A stretch of 64,000 nt of DNA from Candidatus Didemnitutus sp. (GTDB taxonomy: Bacteria; Verrucomicrobiota; Verrucomicrobiia; Opitutales; Opitutaceae): positions 763,907 through 827,906 of the forward strand of contig JAHCAY010000002.1 in the NCBI GenBank assembly GCA_019634575.1. Direction: 5' to 3'. A program made the position numbers and the translations under genes. The notes under the pieces were generated by a model that worked only from the letters and a program-made list of their open reading frames with translations, did no database searches and was not told the origin of the DNA. Numbering within the stretch: position 1 is the stretch's first letter; each line of letters begins with the position of its first letter. Below, piece by piece: positions 24,479 to 32,439 of this stretch.

Positions 24479-24886
24479 TCAAACGTTCTCGTCCTCGTGT
24501 CCGGACAGCTCGCGACGGTTGGCGGGCAGGTGCTGCGGCAGGAAAAAATAATAGAGCATCAGCTGCCAGCTGCGCGACGAGCGGTAGAGCAAGAGCGGGA
24601 CGAGCAACGCCGCGACGATGGCGGCGACCGCCGCGACCGTGCTCCCGAGCACACCGTAATACCACAGCAGTGCGATCGGAGTCAGGAAGACGATGCAGGT
24701 GACGCCGTAGTTCAGCGCCATCGCGCCGAGGAAGAAACCTTCCTCGCGCTCGAGTTTCAGTCCGCATTGCGGACACTCGCGATTGAGCTCAAGCGGCTTG
24801 GCGGGTTTGAAAAGCGTCTGGCCGCCACAATTGGGACAGCGGTTGGTGAGGCCGCGTTGGATGATCTGCTGCTGCGTGACGCGCAT
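24479..24886 (-). CDS. DUF983 family membrane protein
   Basis: This 135-residue protein starts with a zinc ribbon of two CxxC pairs (CPNCGG and CPQCG) at residues ~17-42. Two membrane segments follow (around VTCIVFLTPIALLWYYGVLG and VAAVAAIVAALLVPLLLY). DUF983 proteins are small inner-membrane proteins of unknown function. It lies downstream of tsf on the same strand but behind a strong terminator. Confidence 0.88.
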   Translation of the reverse strand: MRVTQQQIIQRGLTNRCPNCGGQTLFKPAKPLELNRECPQCGLKLEREEGFFLGAMALNYGVTCIVFLTPIALLWYYGVLGSTVAAVAAIVAALLVPLLLYRSSRSWQLMLYYFFLPQHLPANRRELSGHEDENV

Positions 24887-24891
24887 AAATG

Positions 24892-24919
24892 AAAACGCCC
24901 CACCTTACGGTGGGGCGTT
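24892..24919 (-). terminator. Rho-independent terminator after tsf
   Basis: On the minus strand the stem AACGCCCCACC pairs with GGTGGGGCGTT (loop GTAA) and is followed by TTCATTT. It sits between tsf and the start of the DUF983 gene. Confidence 0.9.
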
Positions 24920-24940
24920 CGGGAAAGCAAAGCGCGGACT

Positions 24941-25531
24941 TTAGGCGCCGAGCTGGAAGCGGACGAAGCGGCGGATCACCATGTTTTCGCCGATGGTGCC
25001 GACCTTCTCCTTGAGGAGGTCTTTGATCGTCTTGTCCGGGTTCTTCACGAAGGGCTGATCGATCAGGCACACTTGCGAGAAATACTTCTCGAGTTTGCCT
25101 TCGACGATCTTCTGCACGGCAGCGGCGGGCTTGCCCTCCATCTGCGCAGCAGCGATGTCGCGCTCCTTGGCGAGCTCGGTCTCCGGCACCTGCTCACGCG
25201 AAACATAGAGCGGGCTGGTGGCGGCGATCTGCAGGCAGAGGTCGCGGCAGAAGGCCTTGAAATCGTCGTTCTTGGCGACGAAGTCGGTCTCGCAACCGAC
25301 CTCGACGAGAACGCCAACCTTGCCGCCGACGTGGATGTAGGACTCGATGAGACCTTCCTTCGTCGAACGGCCGGAGAGCTTGTCGATCTTGTTGCCGAGC
25401 TTCTTGCGGAGGAGCGTGATGGCGTCCTCCATGTTGCCCTTCGTTTCGTCGAGGGCCTTCTTGCATTCGAGCATACCCGCGCCGGTCTTCTCGCGGAGTT
25501 CTGCCACCATACTGGCTGTAACAGCGGACAT
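24941..25531 (-). CDS. tsf: Elongation factor Ts
   Basis: This 196-residue short-form EF-Ts has the N-terminal UBA-like part with VAELREKTGAGMLECKKAL and the conserved VGCETDFVAKN. It ends after the first core subdomain, like other ~200-residue EF-Ts proteins. It exchanges GDP for GTP on EF-Tu in the cytoplasm. The rpsB-tsf order with 24 bp spacing is the classic ribosomal operon. Confidence 0.97.
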   Translation of the reverse strand: MSAVTASMVAELREKTGAGMLECKKALDETKGNMEDAITLLRKKLGNKIDKLSGRSTKEGLIESYIHVGGKVGVLVEVGCETDFVAKNDDFKAFCRDLCLQIAATSPLYVSREQVPETELAKERDIAAAQMEGKPAAAVQKIVEGKLEKYFSQVCLIDQPFVKNPDKTIKDLLKEKVGTIGENMVIRRFVRFQLGA

Positions 25532-25555
25532 TTGAGTAATCGGTTGGTTGAGAGC

Positions 25556-26449
25556 TTAGACTTCTTCCGTGGAAACAGTGGACTTCTTCGCGCCGGCGGT
25601 GCGGCTCGTGCGCTTGCGCGGGGCGACGCCGGGCTTGTCGGTGACGAGCTCCTTCACGTCCTGCGGGAGGGCGACGACCTTATCGAGCGCCTCGTCGGCG
25701 TCGGCGGGAGCAGCGGCGGCGGCGGCGTCAGCGGCGGCCTTCTCGGCGCGCTGCACGCGGCGGGTTTCGCGGTGCGCGAGGCCGGACTGGATCGCGGCGA
25801 CGACCGTCTCGACGACGATGCGGATGGACTTCGCGGCGTCGTCGTTGCCCGGGATCGGGTGCGAGAGCTGCGTCGGGTCGGAGTTGGTGTCGACGAGGCC
25901 GACGCACGGGATGCCGAGGCGCTTGGCTTCGGCGACGGCGATGGCTTCGTAGCCGGCGTCGATCACGAACATCGCGCCCGGGAGGGCGGAGATGTTGGCG
26001 ATGCCGTCGAAATTGCGGGTCATGCGCGCCATCTCGCGGCGGATCGCGGACTCTTCCTTGGAGGAGAACTTGGCGAGTTCGCCGGAGGCGTCTTGCGCCT
26101 GATACTTCTTAAACTTGGCGAGCGACTTCTTGATCGTCTCGAAATTGGTGAGCGTGCCACCCATCCAACGCGTGGTGACGTAGGGCATGCCGGTCGCGGT
26201 CGCGGCCTCCTTGATCATTTCCTGCGCCTGGCGCTTGGTGCCGACGAGGAGGACTTCGTCGCCCGAGGCGACGAGGTTCTCGAGGAACGCGCAGGCCTTT
26301 TCGAGGGCGCCGTGGGTCTTCTCGAGGTCGATGATGGTGATGCCCTGGCGATGACCGAACACGTAGGGCTTGGAGCGCGGGTTCCAACGCTTGGTCTGGT
26401 GACCGAGGTGGACGCCGGCATCGAGGAGGTCTTTGGGAGTGACGTTCAT
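25556..26449 (-). CDS. rpsB: Ribosomal protein S2
   Basis: This 297-residue S2 has DLLDAGVHLGHQTKRWNPR, the TRWMGGTLTNF motif, PGAMFVIDAGYEAIAVAEAKRLGIP and DTNSDP. The C-terminus is extended by ~50 residues rich in Ala, Lys and Pro, beyond the usual ~240. I chose the ATG giving MNVTPKDLL, which matches the family start. The leader 26450-26687 may hold the promoter and an S2 autoregulatory site, but I cannot identify it. Confidence 0.97.
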   Translation of the reverse strand: MNVTPKDLLDAGVHLGHQTKRWNPRSKPYVFGHRQGITIIDLEKTHGALEKACAFLENLVASGDEVLLVGTKRQAQEMIKEAATATGMPYVTTRWMGGTLTNFETIKKSLAKFKKYQAQDASGELAKFSSKEESAIRREMARMTRNFDGIANISALPGAMFVIDAGYEAIAVAEAKRLGIPCVGLVDTNSDPTQLSHPIPGNDDAAKSIRIVVETVVAAIQSGLAHRETRRVQRAEKAAADAAAAAAPADADEALDKVVALPQDVKELVTDKPGVAPRKRTSRTAGAKKSTVSTEEV

Positions 26450-26687
26450 GGGATCTATGTATGTCGAATACACAGGTCGGCCAACTGGGCCGCCTTGCGA
26501 TCAGACTGTGCCGCGAGCGCTGCCCCTGTTCAGACAGAGCGCGCGACGAGTTTCTGTTGGGTGGGTTGAAGGAACAGGAAGGGCCAAAACAGAGATGGCG
26601 CGCGAGTGGAGCAAGACCTTTCTCCAAAAAACTCAAAATCGCCGTTGACAGCGCAAAACGCGGTTCGCACGTTGACCGCTCGCTTGT

Positions 26688-26764
<77 letters not shown>

Positions 26765-26768
26765 ATTT

Positions 26769-26803
26769 GAAACCCCCGGAAACTGCTCCCGGGGGTTTCT
26801 GCT
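26769..26803 (+). terminator. Terminator-like hairpin after tRNA-Met
   Basis: GAAACCCCCGG (26769-26779) pairs with CCGGGGGTTTC (26789-26799) and is followed by TGCTT. The T-tail is weak, but the stem is long. Confidence 0.7.
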
Positions 26804-26975
26804 TAATGACTTGCGCGATTTTCGAAAGAGCGGCTGTCCGCGTGCAACCAAGCGCAACGCGAGGCAACTTTGAGACACAGAAGCCAAAGAAAGGACCCAA
26901 GTTTTTCGAGGCAAAAATCAGGCGTGTTCTCCGACCCACAGGCGCCGCACCTGAGTTTCTCCCTCTGAACATCAA

Positions 26976-27003
26976 CAAGAAGGCCACCCTTCACCGGGTG
27001 GCC
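26976..27003 (-). terminator. Terminator of the excisionase-like gene
   Basis: On the minus strand GGCCACCC pairs with GGGTGGCC (loop GGTGAA), followed by TTCTTGTT. It lies just past the stop at 27026. Confidence 0.8.
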
Positions 27004-27025
27004 TCAGGGCGAGACGAGCGTGCCT

Positions 27026-27388
27026 CTAAGCGGCCGAGGCGACGGCACCAATACCCCGGCTCCCTCTGGAGAGGGATTCGGGTGCCGTTCCAGCCTGCGC
27101 AAGTCGCGTAATTTCGTTGAGCCGATAGCGCAACGTTCCGGGCAGAATCTCCACCGGATTCAGCATGCCATCCTTGGTCATCCGCCAGATGGTGACTCGG
27201 TTCACGCTAAGCAGCTCCGCAGCCCGCTTCTGGGTCACGAGCAGGCGCTCACCATCTGCCGCTACGGTCGCAGAAACGACGCCAAGATCACCGTTGAGCA
27301 GTCGCTGCACGAACCCGCGCTCCGCCTCACTCAACGACGAATCAGAGGTCATCACCGTTTGCAGAATGGCGCGCGTGGTCGGATTCAC
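27026..27388 (-). CDS. Excisionase-family helix-turn-helix protein
   Basis: This 120-residue protein has a MerR/Xis-like winged helix-turn-helix in the C-terminal half: LLVTQKRAAELLSVNRVTIW followed by RMTKDGMLNPVEILPGTLRYRLNEI. Proteins of this excisionase-family domain bind att sites or act as small regulators. Its place next to the tRNA end of the element supports a recombination directionality factor or an element regulator. A conserved operator-like element lies upstream (27433-27473). Confidence 0.75.
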   Translation of the reverse strand: MNPTTRAILQTVMTSDSSLSEAERGFVQRLLNGDLGVVSATVAADGERLLVTQKRAAELLSVNRVTIWRMTKDGMLNPVEILPGTLRYRLNEITRLAQAGTAPESLSRGSRGIGAVASAA

Positions 27389-27432
27389 GACAACATCATC
27401 GCCAGCGCCTTGATCGTCTCAAGCGTGCCGGC

Positions 27433-27473
27433 CTGCCGAAATTGCGGGGCACGGCTTACCCCGAATGCGGTAG
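27433..27473 (-). promoter_or_regulatory. Conserved ICE palindrome element, copy 1
   Basis: On the minus strand a CTACC-N8-GGTAA dyad is followed after about 7 bases by CCCCGCAATTTCGGCAGG. Closely related elements lie at 30391-30431, 52870-52912 and 57321-57363, each upstream of a gene and in the same orientation relative to it. Here it sits 45-85 bp before the excisionase-like gene. Confidence 0.6.
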
Positions 27474-27497
27474 ATTCGCAGCCAATGGCTGCACCGG

Positions 27498-27764
27498 TCA
27501 GGTTGGACCCAACTCCGCCAGATACTGCATAAGACTGTCGTAGTTGATCAGTCGGATTCCGCGAACGGCTCCACGCTTCCGCAGCACGACGCTCTTCACC
27601 GGGGGCTTGTTTCCGTTGGCTGGTCCGGGGATCGTCAACTCGTTCAGCGTGCTGCGAGAGAGCCCGGTGTAAGGGCACCGATGGCTAGGCGCAGGCAGAC
27701 GAATCCACTCGGGTTTTGGAGCCGTCCCAACCAGGGCGTCAGTCGTTTGAGTTTTCGGGTTCAT
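27498..27764 (-). CDS. Small ICE protein, paralogue A (88 aa)
   Basis: This 88-residue protein has the core TGLSRSTLNELTIPG, VKSVVLRKRGAVRGIRLINY and DSLMQYLAEL. The layout (short helix-turn-helix then a beta-hairpin and helix) resembles AlpA/excisionase-type DNA-binding proteins, where the Arg/Lys-rich KSVVLRKRG would contact DNA. A close paralogue lies at 29646-29909. Function unknown; probably an element regulator. A cluster of GTTCACG repeats lies upstream. Confidence 0.65.
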   Translation of the reverse strand: MNPKTQTTDALVGTAPKPEWIRLPAPSHRCPYTGLSRSTLNELTIPGPANGNKPPVKSVVLRKRGAVRGIRLINYDSLMQYLAELGPT

Positions 27765-27858
27765 GGTCCGGCTATAGACACGCCGGCGACGGTCTGTGCA
27801 CTCGGGCCGCCCATTCGAATCACCCTGAGTCCCCTTCTCGGGAGCCGCATTTCCTCAT

Positions 27859-27915
27859 GTTCACGAAAACCCGGTTGTTCACGTTTACGTGAACGCCGGC
27901 AAAAAAGTGAACGCC
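27859..27915. promoter_or_regulatory. GTTCACG operator-like array
   Basis: GTTCACG occurs at 27859, then as a perfect dyad GTTCACGTTTACGTGAAC at 27877-27894, and again inverted as GTGAACG at 27907. This resembles a multi-site operator or iteron cluster upstream of the 88-residue gene. Confidence 0.6.
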
Positions 27916-27929
27916 TGGCCTCGGAGAGC

Positions 27930-27959
27930 TGTAAGAAAAATACCCCTGTTTTTCTTACA
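27930..27959. terminator. 11-bp perfect inverted repeat
   Basis: TGTAAGAAAAA (27930-27940) and TTTTTCTTACA (27949-27959) flank an 8-base loop. With T- or A-runs at the stem it could be a bidirectional terminator (for abiE) or a regulator site. Confidence 0.45.
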
Positions 27960-28075
27960 TATTGCCGACAACCAATCCTAGCTAAATCACTATACTATAG
28001 CCGCTAGCGATGACTAACCGGCGCTGGAGGGTTGCGCCCCGAACCCGAATGGTTTCAGCGACCCATCAAGCGCCA

Positions 28076-28933
28076 TTACGCGCGAAACAGGGGCTCCAAT
28101 TGGCCCCGAATCGCCACGACCACTTCAGCAAATTGTCCAGGCAGACCGGTGAGGCTGTTACGGCGAATGAACGCAGCCCACTGCGTCTGCTTGGTCGCGT
28201 CGTTGGCGAACGCATCGCTCAACGGGTCCGGCCACACGGGCAGCGGCGTCTGTCGGCGGGCGAAGGTCGCTTCGATTGCTCGGCGGAGCGTGGGGCCGTC
28301 GAGTTGAAAGCGTCGCGTGAGAAACCACACGTCGTGAAAGTCCTTCATCCGCGTGTTGGCGATGCCGAGCTTCGCCATCGCTTCGAATTTCTCCGCCACG
28401 ACCGTGTAAACGGGATACGTGCGCACCTGCGGCGCCGGGAAATCCAGCAGCGTGGGAAAACTCGCCGTCTCCGGCGCGGGCGTGACCGCATCGCCGACAC
28501 CGACATCGACTTGGACAGGCACCTCCGCCGGTCCGAGTTTGGCCATGATCCGGACGCGGACACCACCATAGGTGTTCTCCTCCCGAATATCCTCGGCGCG
28601 AACGGAAGCGGGATCGAACACCAGGCCATCATCCACAACCGGCAGCGTCACGACCTCCTGAAACAGCTTTTGGAGATCCTCCTTCTCCGAGGGGCCGAAG
28701 CCCAGCAAATCGAGGTCCCGCGTCGGGCGATGCGTCTTCTCGTCCCAGACGACGAACAGCATCGCTCCCTTCAGCAAGAAGCGGTCGGCATAAGCTGACT
28801 GGCTCAGACGAAAGAGCAGCCGCTCGATCCCGTAGCGCAGAAGCAGCAGGTTGAAATCGTCATCGCGGCGGGCGGCTTCGTTCTGCAATCGCACCTTCAC
28901 CGATGCCGCCAGATTCTTCGGTGCGGCACTCAT
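28076..28933 (-). CDS. AbiEii-type nucleotidyltransferase toxin
   Basis: This 285-residue member of the nucleotidyltransferase AbiEii/AbiGii family has RFLLKGAMLF, the RPTRDLDLLGF metal/nucleotide motif, VQVDVGVGD and the EKFEAMAKLGIANTRMKDFHD helix, all typical. AbiEii toxins add nucleotides to RNA (tRNA in relatives) and are neutralised by AbiEi. The ATG overlaps the antitoxin stop (ATGA), which sets this start. In an ICE the pair probably stabilises the element and may give phage abortive infection. Confidence 0.9.
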   Translation of the reverse strand: MSAAPKNLAASVKVRLQNEAARRDDDFNLLLLRYGIERLLFRLSQSAYADRFLLKGAMLFVVWDEKTHRPTRDLDLLGFGPSEKEDLQKLFQEVVTLPVVDDGLVFDPASVRAEDIREENTYGGVRVRIMAKLGPAEVPVQVDVGVGDAVTPAPETASFPTLLDFPAPQVRTYPVYTVVAEKFEAMAKLGIANTRMKDFHDVWFLTRRFQLDGPTLRRAIEATFARRQTPLPVWPDPLSDAFANDATKQTQWAAFIRRNSLTGLPGQFAEVVVAIRGQLEPLFRA

Positions 28934-29526
28934 GTCAGCATCTCCAGATAAGGCTGCATGATTCGGCTGACGCGGCACACCGCCGCCGCCGCCGCGAGAT
29001 CCTTCATGGAGAATTTCTTTCCCCGCCAGCCTTCCCGCAGCGCCTCGACCGCAACATCGAGGCCGTATTTCTGCCGATACTTGAAGCAGTCGGCCACCGT
29101 CTTCGCCGGCGAGTAAACCCGCACGGTTCCCCCGGTGAGGGTGTGCTCTTCGATCCCGAAGGTGTAGGCCGAACCGGAAAACTGGGCGAAGCGAAGCGGC
29201 AGGCTCACGCCACGCGGACGATTGCTGCCGCGCGGCAGCGCGAGCCACACCTGATGCGGCGATTGCGTCCCGATCCCGTGAAATTGCAGCGCGGAGACCA
29301 GGCAGACGACACCACGCGGCACCCGCTTGGCCGCTTCCACCAGAGATTGGTTTTGGTCGCCGTCGAAGCCCGCCGAGGCGTAGAGCCCACGTCCAAGCTG
29401 GCGGACTTGCTCCTGGCTCACAAGACGACGCAGATACTCGCGAGGGTAACCGGCCACGACCATGTCGCGGGCACGGAACACCCCCAGACGGCTGGCGTGG
29501 TCGCCGGCAGCCTTGAGGAGAGTCAT
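28930..29526 (-). CDS. AbiEi-type antitoxin / transcriptional repressor
   Basis: This 198-residue AbiEi-like antitoxin has an N-terminal winged helix (FRARDMVVAGYPREYLRRLV, then LGRGLYASAGF) that should bind the promoter. The C-terminal domain carries the SALQFHGIGTQSPHQVWLAL and SPAKTVADCFKYRQKYGLDV motifs. It is expected to autorepress the operon. The dyad TGTTACG/CGTAACA overlaps its start region. The ATG at 29526 is preferred because upstream residues are non-conserved. Confidence 0.88.
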   Translation of the reverse strand: MTLLKAAGDHASRLGVFRARDMVVAGYPREYLRRLVSQEQVRQLGRGLYASAGFDGDQNQSLVEAAKRVPRGVVCLVSALQFHGIGTQSPHQVWLALPRGSNRPRGVSLPLRFAQFSGSAYTFGIEEHTLTGGTVRVYSPAKTVADCFKYRQKYGLDVAVEALREGWRGKKFSMKDLAAAAAVCRVSRIMQPYLEMLT

Positions 29527-29528
29527 GG

Positions 29529-29576
29529 TGTTACGTTCTATTTTCACTTCCTCATTTATGGTGTGAATACGTAACA
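29529..29576 (-). promoter_or_regulatory. AbiEi operator candidate
   Basis: Inverted repeats TGTTACG (29529-29535) and CGTAACA (29570-29576) bracket an AT-rich stretch directly upstream of abiEi. AbiEi proteins are known to bind inverted repeats in their own promoter. Confidence 0.55.
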
Positions 29577-29645
29577 ATGACTCAAGGCGAAAAACCCGCC
29601 ATGAGGATACGAGGATTCTCAGGGATGACTTGTCCATAAACGACT

Positions 29646-29909
29646 TCAGGCCAATTCGTTGAGGTAACCCATCAGGCTGTCGTAGCTGATCAGCCGGATG
29701 CCCCGGAGCGCACCCCGCTTGCGAAGGACGACGCTTTTGACGGGAGGAGTCCCGGCGTTGGCCGGGCCGGGGATCGTCAGCTCGTTGAGGGTGCTCCGGG
29801 ACAGTCCCGTGAACCGGCACCGGCTACCGGGAGCCGGCAGACGGAGCCATTCCGGTTTCGGCGATTCGCGAGCAATGGCAGCGTGGGGAGAAGGAAGGGT
29901 CGCGTTCAT
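29646..29909 (-). CDS. Small ICE protein, paralogue B (87 aa)
   Basis: This is a paralogue of the 88-residue protein at 27498-27764, sharing PEW(I/L)RLPAP, TGLSRSTLNELTIPGPAN, PVKSVVLRKRGA and IRLI(N/S)YDSLM. The two bracket the abiE pair. The same DNA-binding-like architecture applies. Differences concentrate at the N-terminus. Confidence 0.65.
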   Translation of the reverse strand: MNATLPSPHAAIARESPKPEWLRLPAPGSRCRFTGLSRSTLNELTIPGPANAGTPPVKSVVLRKRGALRGIRLISYDSLMGYLNELA

Positions 29910-29941
29910 GATTCTTCGTTTCGGTTGAGATTGAGTTGGGT

Positions 29942-30325
29942 TCAGACGCTCACCGTCAGGGTGGCCTCATGACGGAGTTCCATGCGCATGGCCGCGCGCG
30001 CCTGGACCTCGCCCGCGAGCTGTTCGATCATCGCGTCATGAAACCGGTTCGCGCGGTGGTGCACGGGAAACCCGAAGTCAGTCTTCTCCGTGCGCCACTC
30101 CACCGATGCGACCATGCGCTGATCACGGTGATCGAGGAGGCGAACGCCGCCGCCTTCGAAAGCTGGCGCCTGATTCAGGAACGCCTCGACCGCCTCCGGC
30201 GCCGAGTCGGTGCGATAGCCAGGAAGGAAAAGCCCGGCGCGGTTCTGCCGATAGATTTGATAATGTGCCACCGTCGCTTCCGCGTCGGGGCCGGTGATGG
30301 ATGATGTCGTGTGGTTCGTTTTCAT
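29942..30325 (-). CDS. ICE hypothetical protein (127 aa)
   Basis: This 127-residue soluble protein has no domain I recognise. It has a central HYQIYRQNRAGLFLPGYRTD, a segment QRMVASVEWRTEKTDFGFPV and a C-terminal helix (NRFHDAMIEQLAGEVQARAA). The ATG at 30325 is chosen because it follows the conserved palindrome element (30391-30431) by a promoter-sized gap and the upstream extension has no sign of coding. Probably an element maintenance protein. Confidence 0.55.
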   Translation of the reverse strand: MKTNHTTSSITGPDAEATVAHYQIYRQNRAGLFLPGYRTDSAPEAVEAFLNQAPAFEGGGVRLLDHRDQRMVASVEWRTEKTDFGFPVHHRANRFHDAMIEQLAGEVQARAAMRMELRHEATLTVSV

Positions 30326-30390
30326 GGATGAGTTGGGTTTCGCTGCATCCATCTCTGCGACTCCCGGCGTCATCCTCAATCGAGCGGCCC

Positions 30391-30431
30391 TGCCGAAATC
30401 GCGGGGCGAATCCTACACCGGATTCGGTAGG
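30391..30431 (-). promoter_or_regulatory. Conserved ICE palindrome element, copy 2
   Basis: On the minus strand CCTACCGAATCCGGTGTAGG is followed by ATTCG and CCCCGCGATTTCGGCA. It matches copy 1 in both the dyad and the tail, and lies 66 bp before the 127-residue gene. Confidence 0.65.
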
Positions 30432-30980
30432 CCCTGAGCATCGGGCGAAGCCTGCCGATCCATCACCTTGGAGTCATGCGACTCCCCACAAACCGAGCGG
30501 TGCCTGCGGACCCAAAGCGGCCGGCACCAGCCGACCGTCAGGCGAGGTCACTCCGGACTTCAGCACCGCGAGTCGCGCTGACCGTGTGGCTCGTCCTCGT
30601 CGGCGGGAGTCATCACCGCCGGCAGGGTCGTGAAAGGTCGTCACCCCGGACCAGGCGAGACCGTTGCGGAATTTCTCCGGTTTCACTCTCCCACGCTCCG
30701 ATCCGGTGGCGGCACGGAGCACCCCGGCAGCGCTGCATGCGGTCATGGCTGCGAGCGGTCCGCGTTCTTCCGGGCAACGCCGCCAAAGCGGCACGTTCTT
30801 TTTTCCGGGATCGTTTTCGCTCTCTCTGGCGGCCCCTCCAGCCGGCCCGCCGCTGCGCGGACGGGGAACGTTTGGTTCCCCCTTGAAAGGAATCCTCCCA
30901 ACCGCCCCTCGTCCCGGCCGGCACCCCCGCCTTGGGGCGAGAGAGCAACTCCGCTCCCTTACAAACAAAAAAGGAACTAT
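30432..30980. other. Long leader/spacer before the 98-residue gene
   Basis: About 550 bp without a convincing gene; frames here have non-protein-like composition. The last 30 bases carry an A-rich stretch and AAAGGAACT, a good ribosome-binding site for the ATG at 30981. The remainder may be a long untranslated leader. Confidence 0.4.
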
Positions 30981-31277
30981 ATGCCCTCCAAGACCGCTCA
31001 ACCCGCCTCGCCTGCCAAGGCCACCACCAGCCCCAAGCTGCCGGTGAAAACCTTCCGCCTCGGCCGGATCAAGGCCGCCGTGTGGGAGAACGAGACCGAT
31101 CAGAAGAAATTCTACAACGTGACCTTCGCCCGGACCTACGTGGACGACGCCAAGAACTATCACGACACCGACAGCTTCGGCCGTGATGACCTCCCGCTCG
31201 TCGCCAAGCTGGCCGACCAAGCCCACACGTTCATCTTCGACCGCCTCGCGGAACTGAAGTCCGAACAGAGCGAGTGA
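30981..31277 (+). CDS. ICE hypothetical protein (98 aa)
   Basis: This 98-residue basic-tailed protein has the sequence KTFRLGRIKAAVWENET and FYNVTFARTYVDDAKNYHDT, then DLPLVAKLADQAHTFIFDRL. The pattern (a beta-rich region then a helix) is common in small plasmid/ICE single-strand-binding-like or accessory proteins, but I cannot assign a family with confidence. Its ribosome-binding site AAAGGAACT and a strong terminator support it as a real, well-expressed gene. Confidence 0.7.
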   Translation: MPSKTAQPASPAKATTSPKLPVKTFRLGRIKAAVWENETDQKKFYNVTFARTYVDDAKNYHDTDSFGRDDLPLVAKLADQAHTFIFDRLAELKSEQSE

Positions 31278-31290
31278 CGCTCGCCACCAC

Positions 31291-31319
31291 GGCGGCCGGT
31301 AACCCCGGCCGCCTTTTTT
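31291..31319 (+). terminator. Strong rho-independent terminator
   Basis: GGCGGCCGG (31291-31299) pairs with CCGGCCGCC (31305-31313), followed by six Ts. Confidence 0.93.
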
Positions 31320-31615
31320 GTGTCCTCCGGCGACGCTCCCAACCGCCGAACCGACGCTCGCTTCGCTCGAATCTTCTAGCGACTGCCAGCCGCTGGTTTC
31401 GCCATTTTACACCCGGTCAAGGTAGTATCGCTGCGCGATCTCCACCACGCGGAATCACTCCGCTTCCCCCTCGTTGGTCCTGCTGCGCAGGACACGGCCT
31501 CGGCGCTCCGTCCACCGCTTTGACTTTCGGGTGTGGGGCGAAAATCGCCAATCGGCAGTAGGCGATAAGGTCACGAGACGTGATGCACGCCCCACGGGCC
31601 GAACGGCATGAAACC
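31320..31615. other. Spacer before the DUF6573 gene
   Basis: About 300 bp with no supported gene. The AT-richer part at 31395-31430 may contain a promoter; nothing else is evident. Confidence 0.35.
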
Positions 31616-31984
31616 ATGTCCTGTGGAAATCCGTTCGGGGAAACGATCTATTCCTACTCCCGCGCCCAAGCCATCGAGGACGGCGTCCTCGTTGACCTGA
31701 GCCAGGCCGACTCCATCCGCCAACACTGGAAATACCCCTTCGCCTGCACCTCGGCGGTGTGGGCCATCATCGAGGGGGCGCTGCAACAGCCCGGCCAAGA
31801 TGTTTCCGGCATCTGCCACGACATCTCCACCATGGCCAAGCTCGCCATCCGTAGCGCAACGGACCCGGAGCTTGTCCGGTTCAGCGTCATCATCACCGGG
31901 CGGACGCACGCTCTTAAACTGCATATCGGCCCGGGCGACACCGCGGCTCCGGTCCTCACCCTCATGCTTCCTTACGAGGACTGA
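31616..31984 (+). CDS. DUF6573 family protein
   Basis: This ~122-residue protein starts MSCGNPFGETIYSYSRAQAI and continues EDGVLVDLSQAD, FACTSAVW and the C-terminal THALKLHIGPGDTAAP. This N-terminus is typical of DUF6573, small proteins carried on plasmids and ICEs. An upstream GTG/ATG pair (31580/31583) is an alternative start. Its last third is repeated at 40274-40438, where only the C-terminus remains. A terminator follows directly. Confidence 0.8.
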   Translation: MSCGNPFGETIYSYSRAQAIEDGVLVDLSQADSIRQHWKYPFACTSAVWAIIEGALQQPGQDVSGICHDISTMAKLAIRSATDPELVRFSVIITGRTHALKLHIGPGDTAAPVLTLMLPYED

Positions 31985-32009
31985 ACGAAGGGGCTTCGGC
32001 CCCTTTTTT
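31826..32009 (+). repeat. Direct repeat, left copy (3' end of DUF6573 gene plus terminator)
   Basis: The segment from the STMAKL codons through the stop and terminator recurs at 40274-40462. The two copies differ mostly at third codon positions and bracket the 8.4-kb efflux/phospholipase block. Confidence 0.88.
31988..32009 (+). terminator. Terminator of the DUF6573 gene
   Basis: AGGGGC-TTCG-GCCCCT hairpin followed by six Ts. Confidence 0.9.
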
Positions 32010-32034
32010 CGGCTGACGATGCAACGTCACGACA

Positions 32035-32310
32035 CACCTTCTTCTATGCGCGCGGCGGCGTCATTGATCTCGAGCGCCACCTGCACTGTTTGCACCGCGT
32101 TGAGAAACGGGTTGAGATTGGTCCTCTGAAAAACGAAACTGATGTGCTGTTGGCAGAACGCCCGCAGGATCTACGCGTGCCTGCGAACCGTTCAGCACAG
32201 ACACGCCGCTGATCGCGACCTGGCCTGCGTGTGGGTGGATTGATTAGGCCGATGGCCGTCAGTCGGGTCAATTTGTCCGCGCCGCTGAGGCCAGACGCCG
32301 AGTAGCCGAG
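32035..32310 (-). pseudogene. Remnant of an ABC-transporter ATPase
   Basis: The minus strand shows pieces of a LolD/MacB-type ATPase in different frames: LTAIGLINPPTRR in one frame, GQVAISGVSVLNG in a second, and the Q-loop HISFVFQRTNLNPFLNAVQT in a third. A functional Walker A is missing. The Q-loop resembles, but is not the same as, that of the intact ATPase at 36352-37077, so this is a different decayed copy at the edge of the cargo block. Confidence 0.65.
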
Positions 32311-32439
32311 CAAACTCGACACGGCCGAAATCGCGGCGATCAACGCGGCGCGGGAAGCGGGGCCAGCCTCCGGGGCGATACGCGATGCCGTGTTCGAAAA
32401 CAGATCAGATGAAACAAGCGCCTGCCTGAATTTCCTCAA

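Larger units (their letters stand above)
27765..28075. other. AT-rich regulatory spacer with dyads
   Basis: This ~310-bp gap between the leftward 88-residue gene and the end of abiEii holds no gene but clear structure: three GTTCAC(G) copies and a separate 11-bp perfect inverted repeat (both listed). The right end is AT-rich. Confidence 0.55.

Noticed and set aside
24063..24776. Long minus-strand frame with RVGFEPT...
   Set aside because: The segment is the antisense translation of tRNA-Ser, a well-known false-gene signature.
30476..31226. Overlapping frames in the spacer before the 98-residue gene
   Set aside because: Arg/Ser/Pro-rich, no start signal, and contradictory frames on both strands; treated as non-coding leader.
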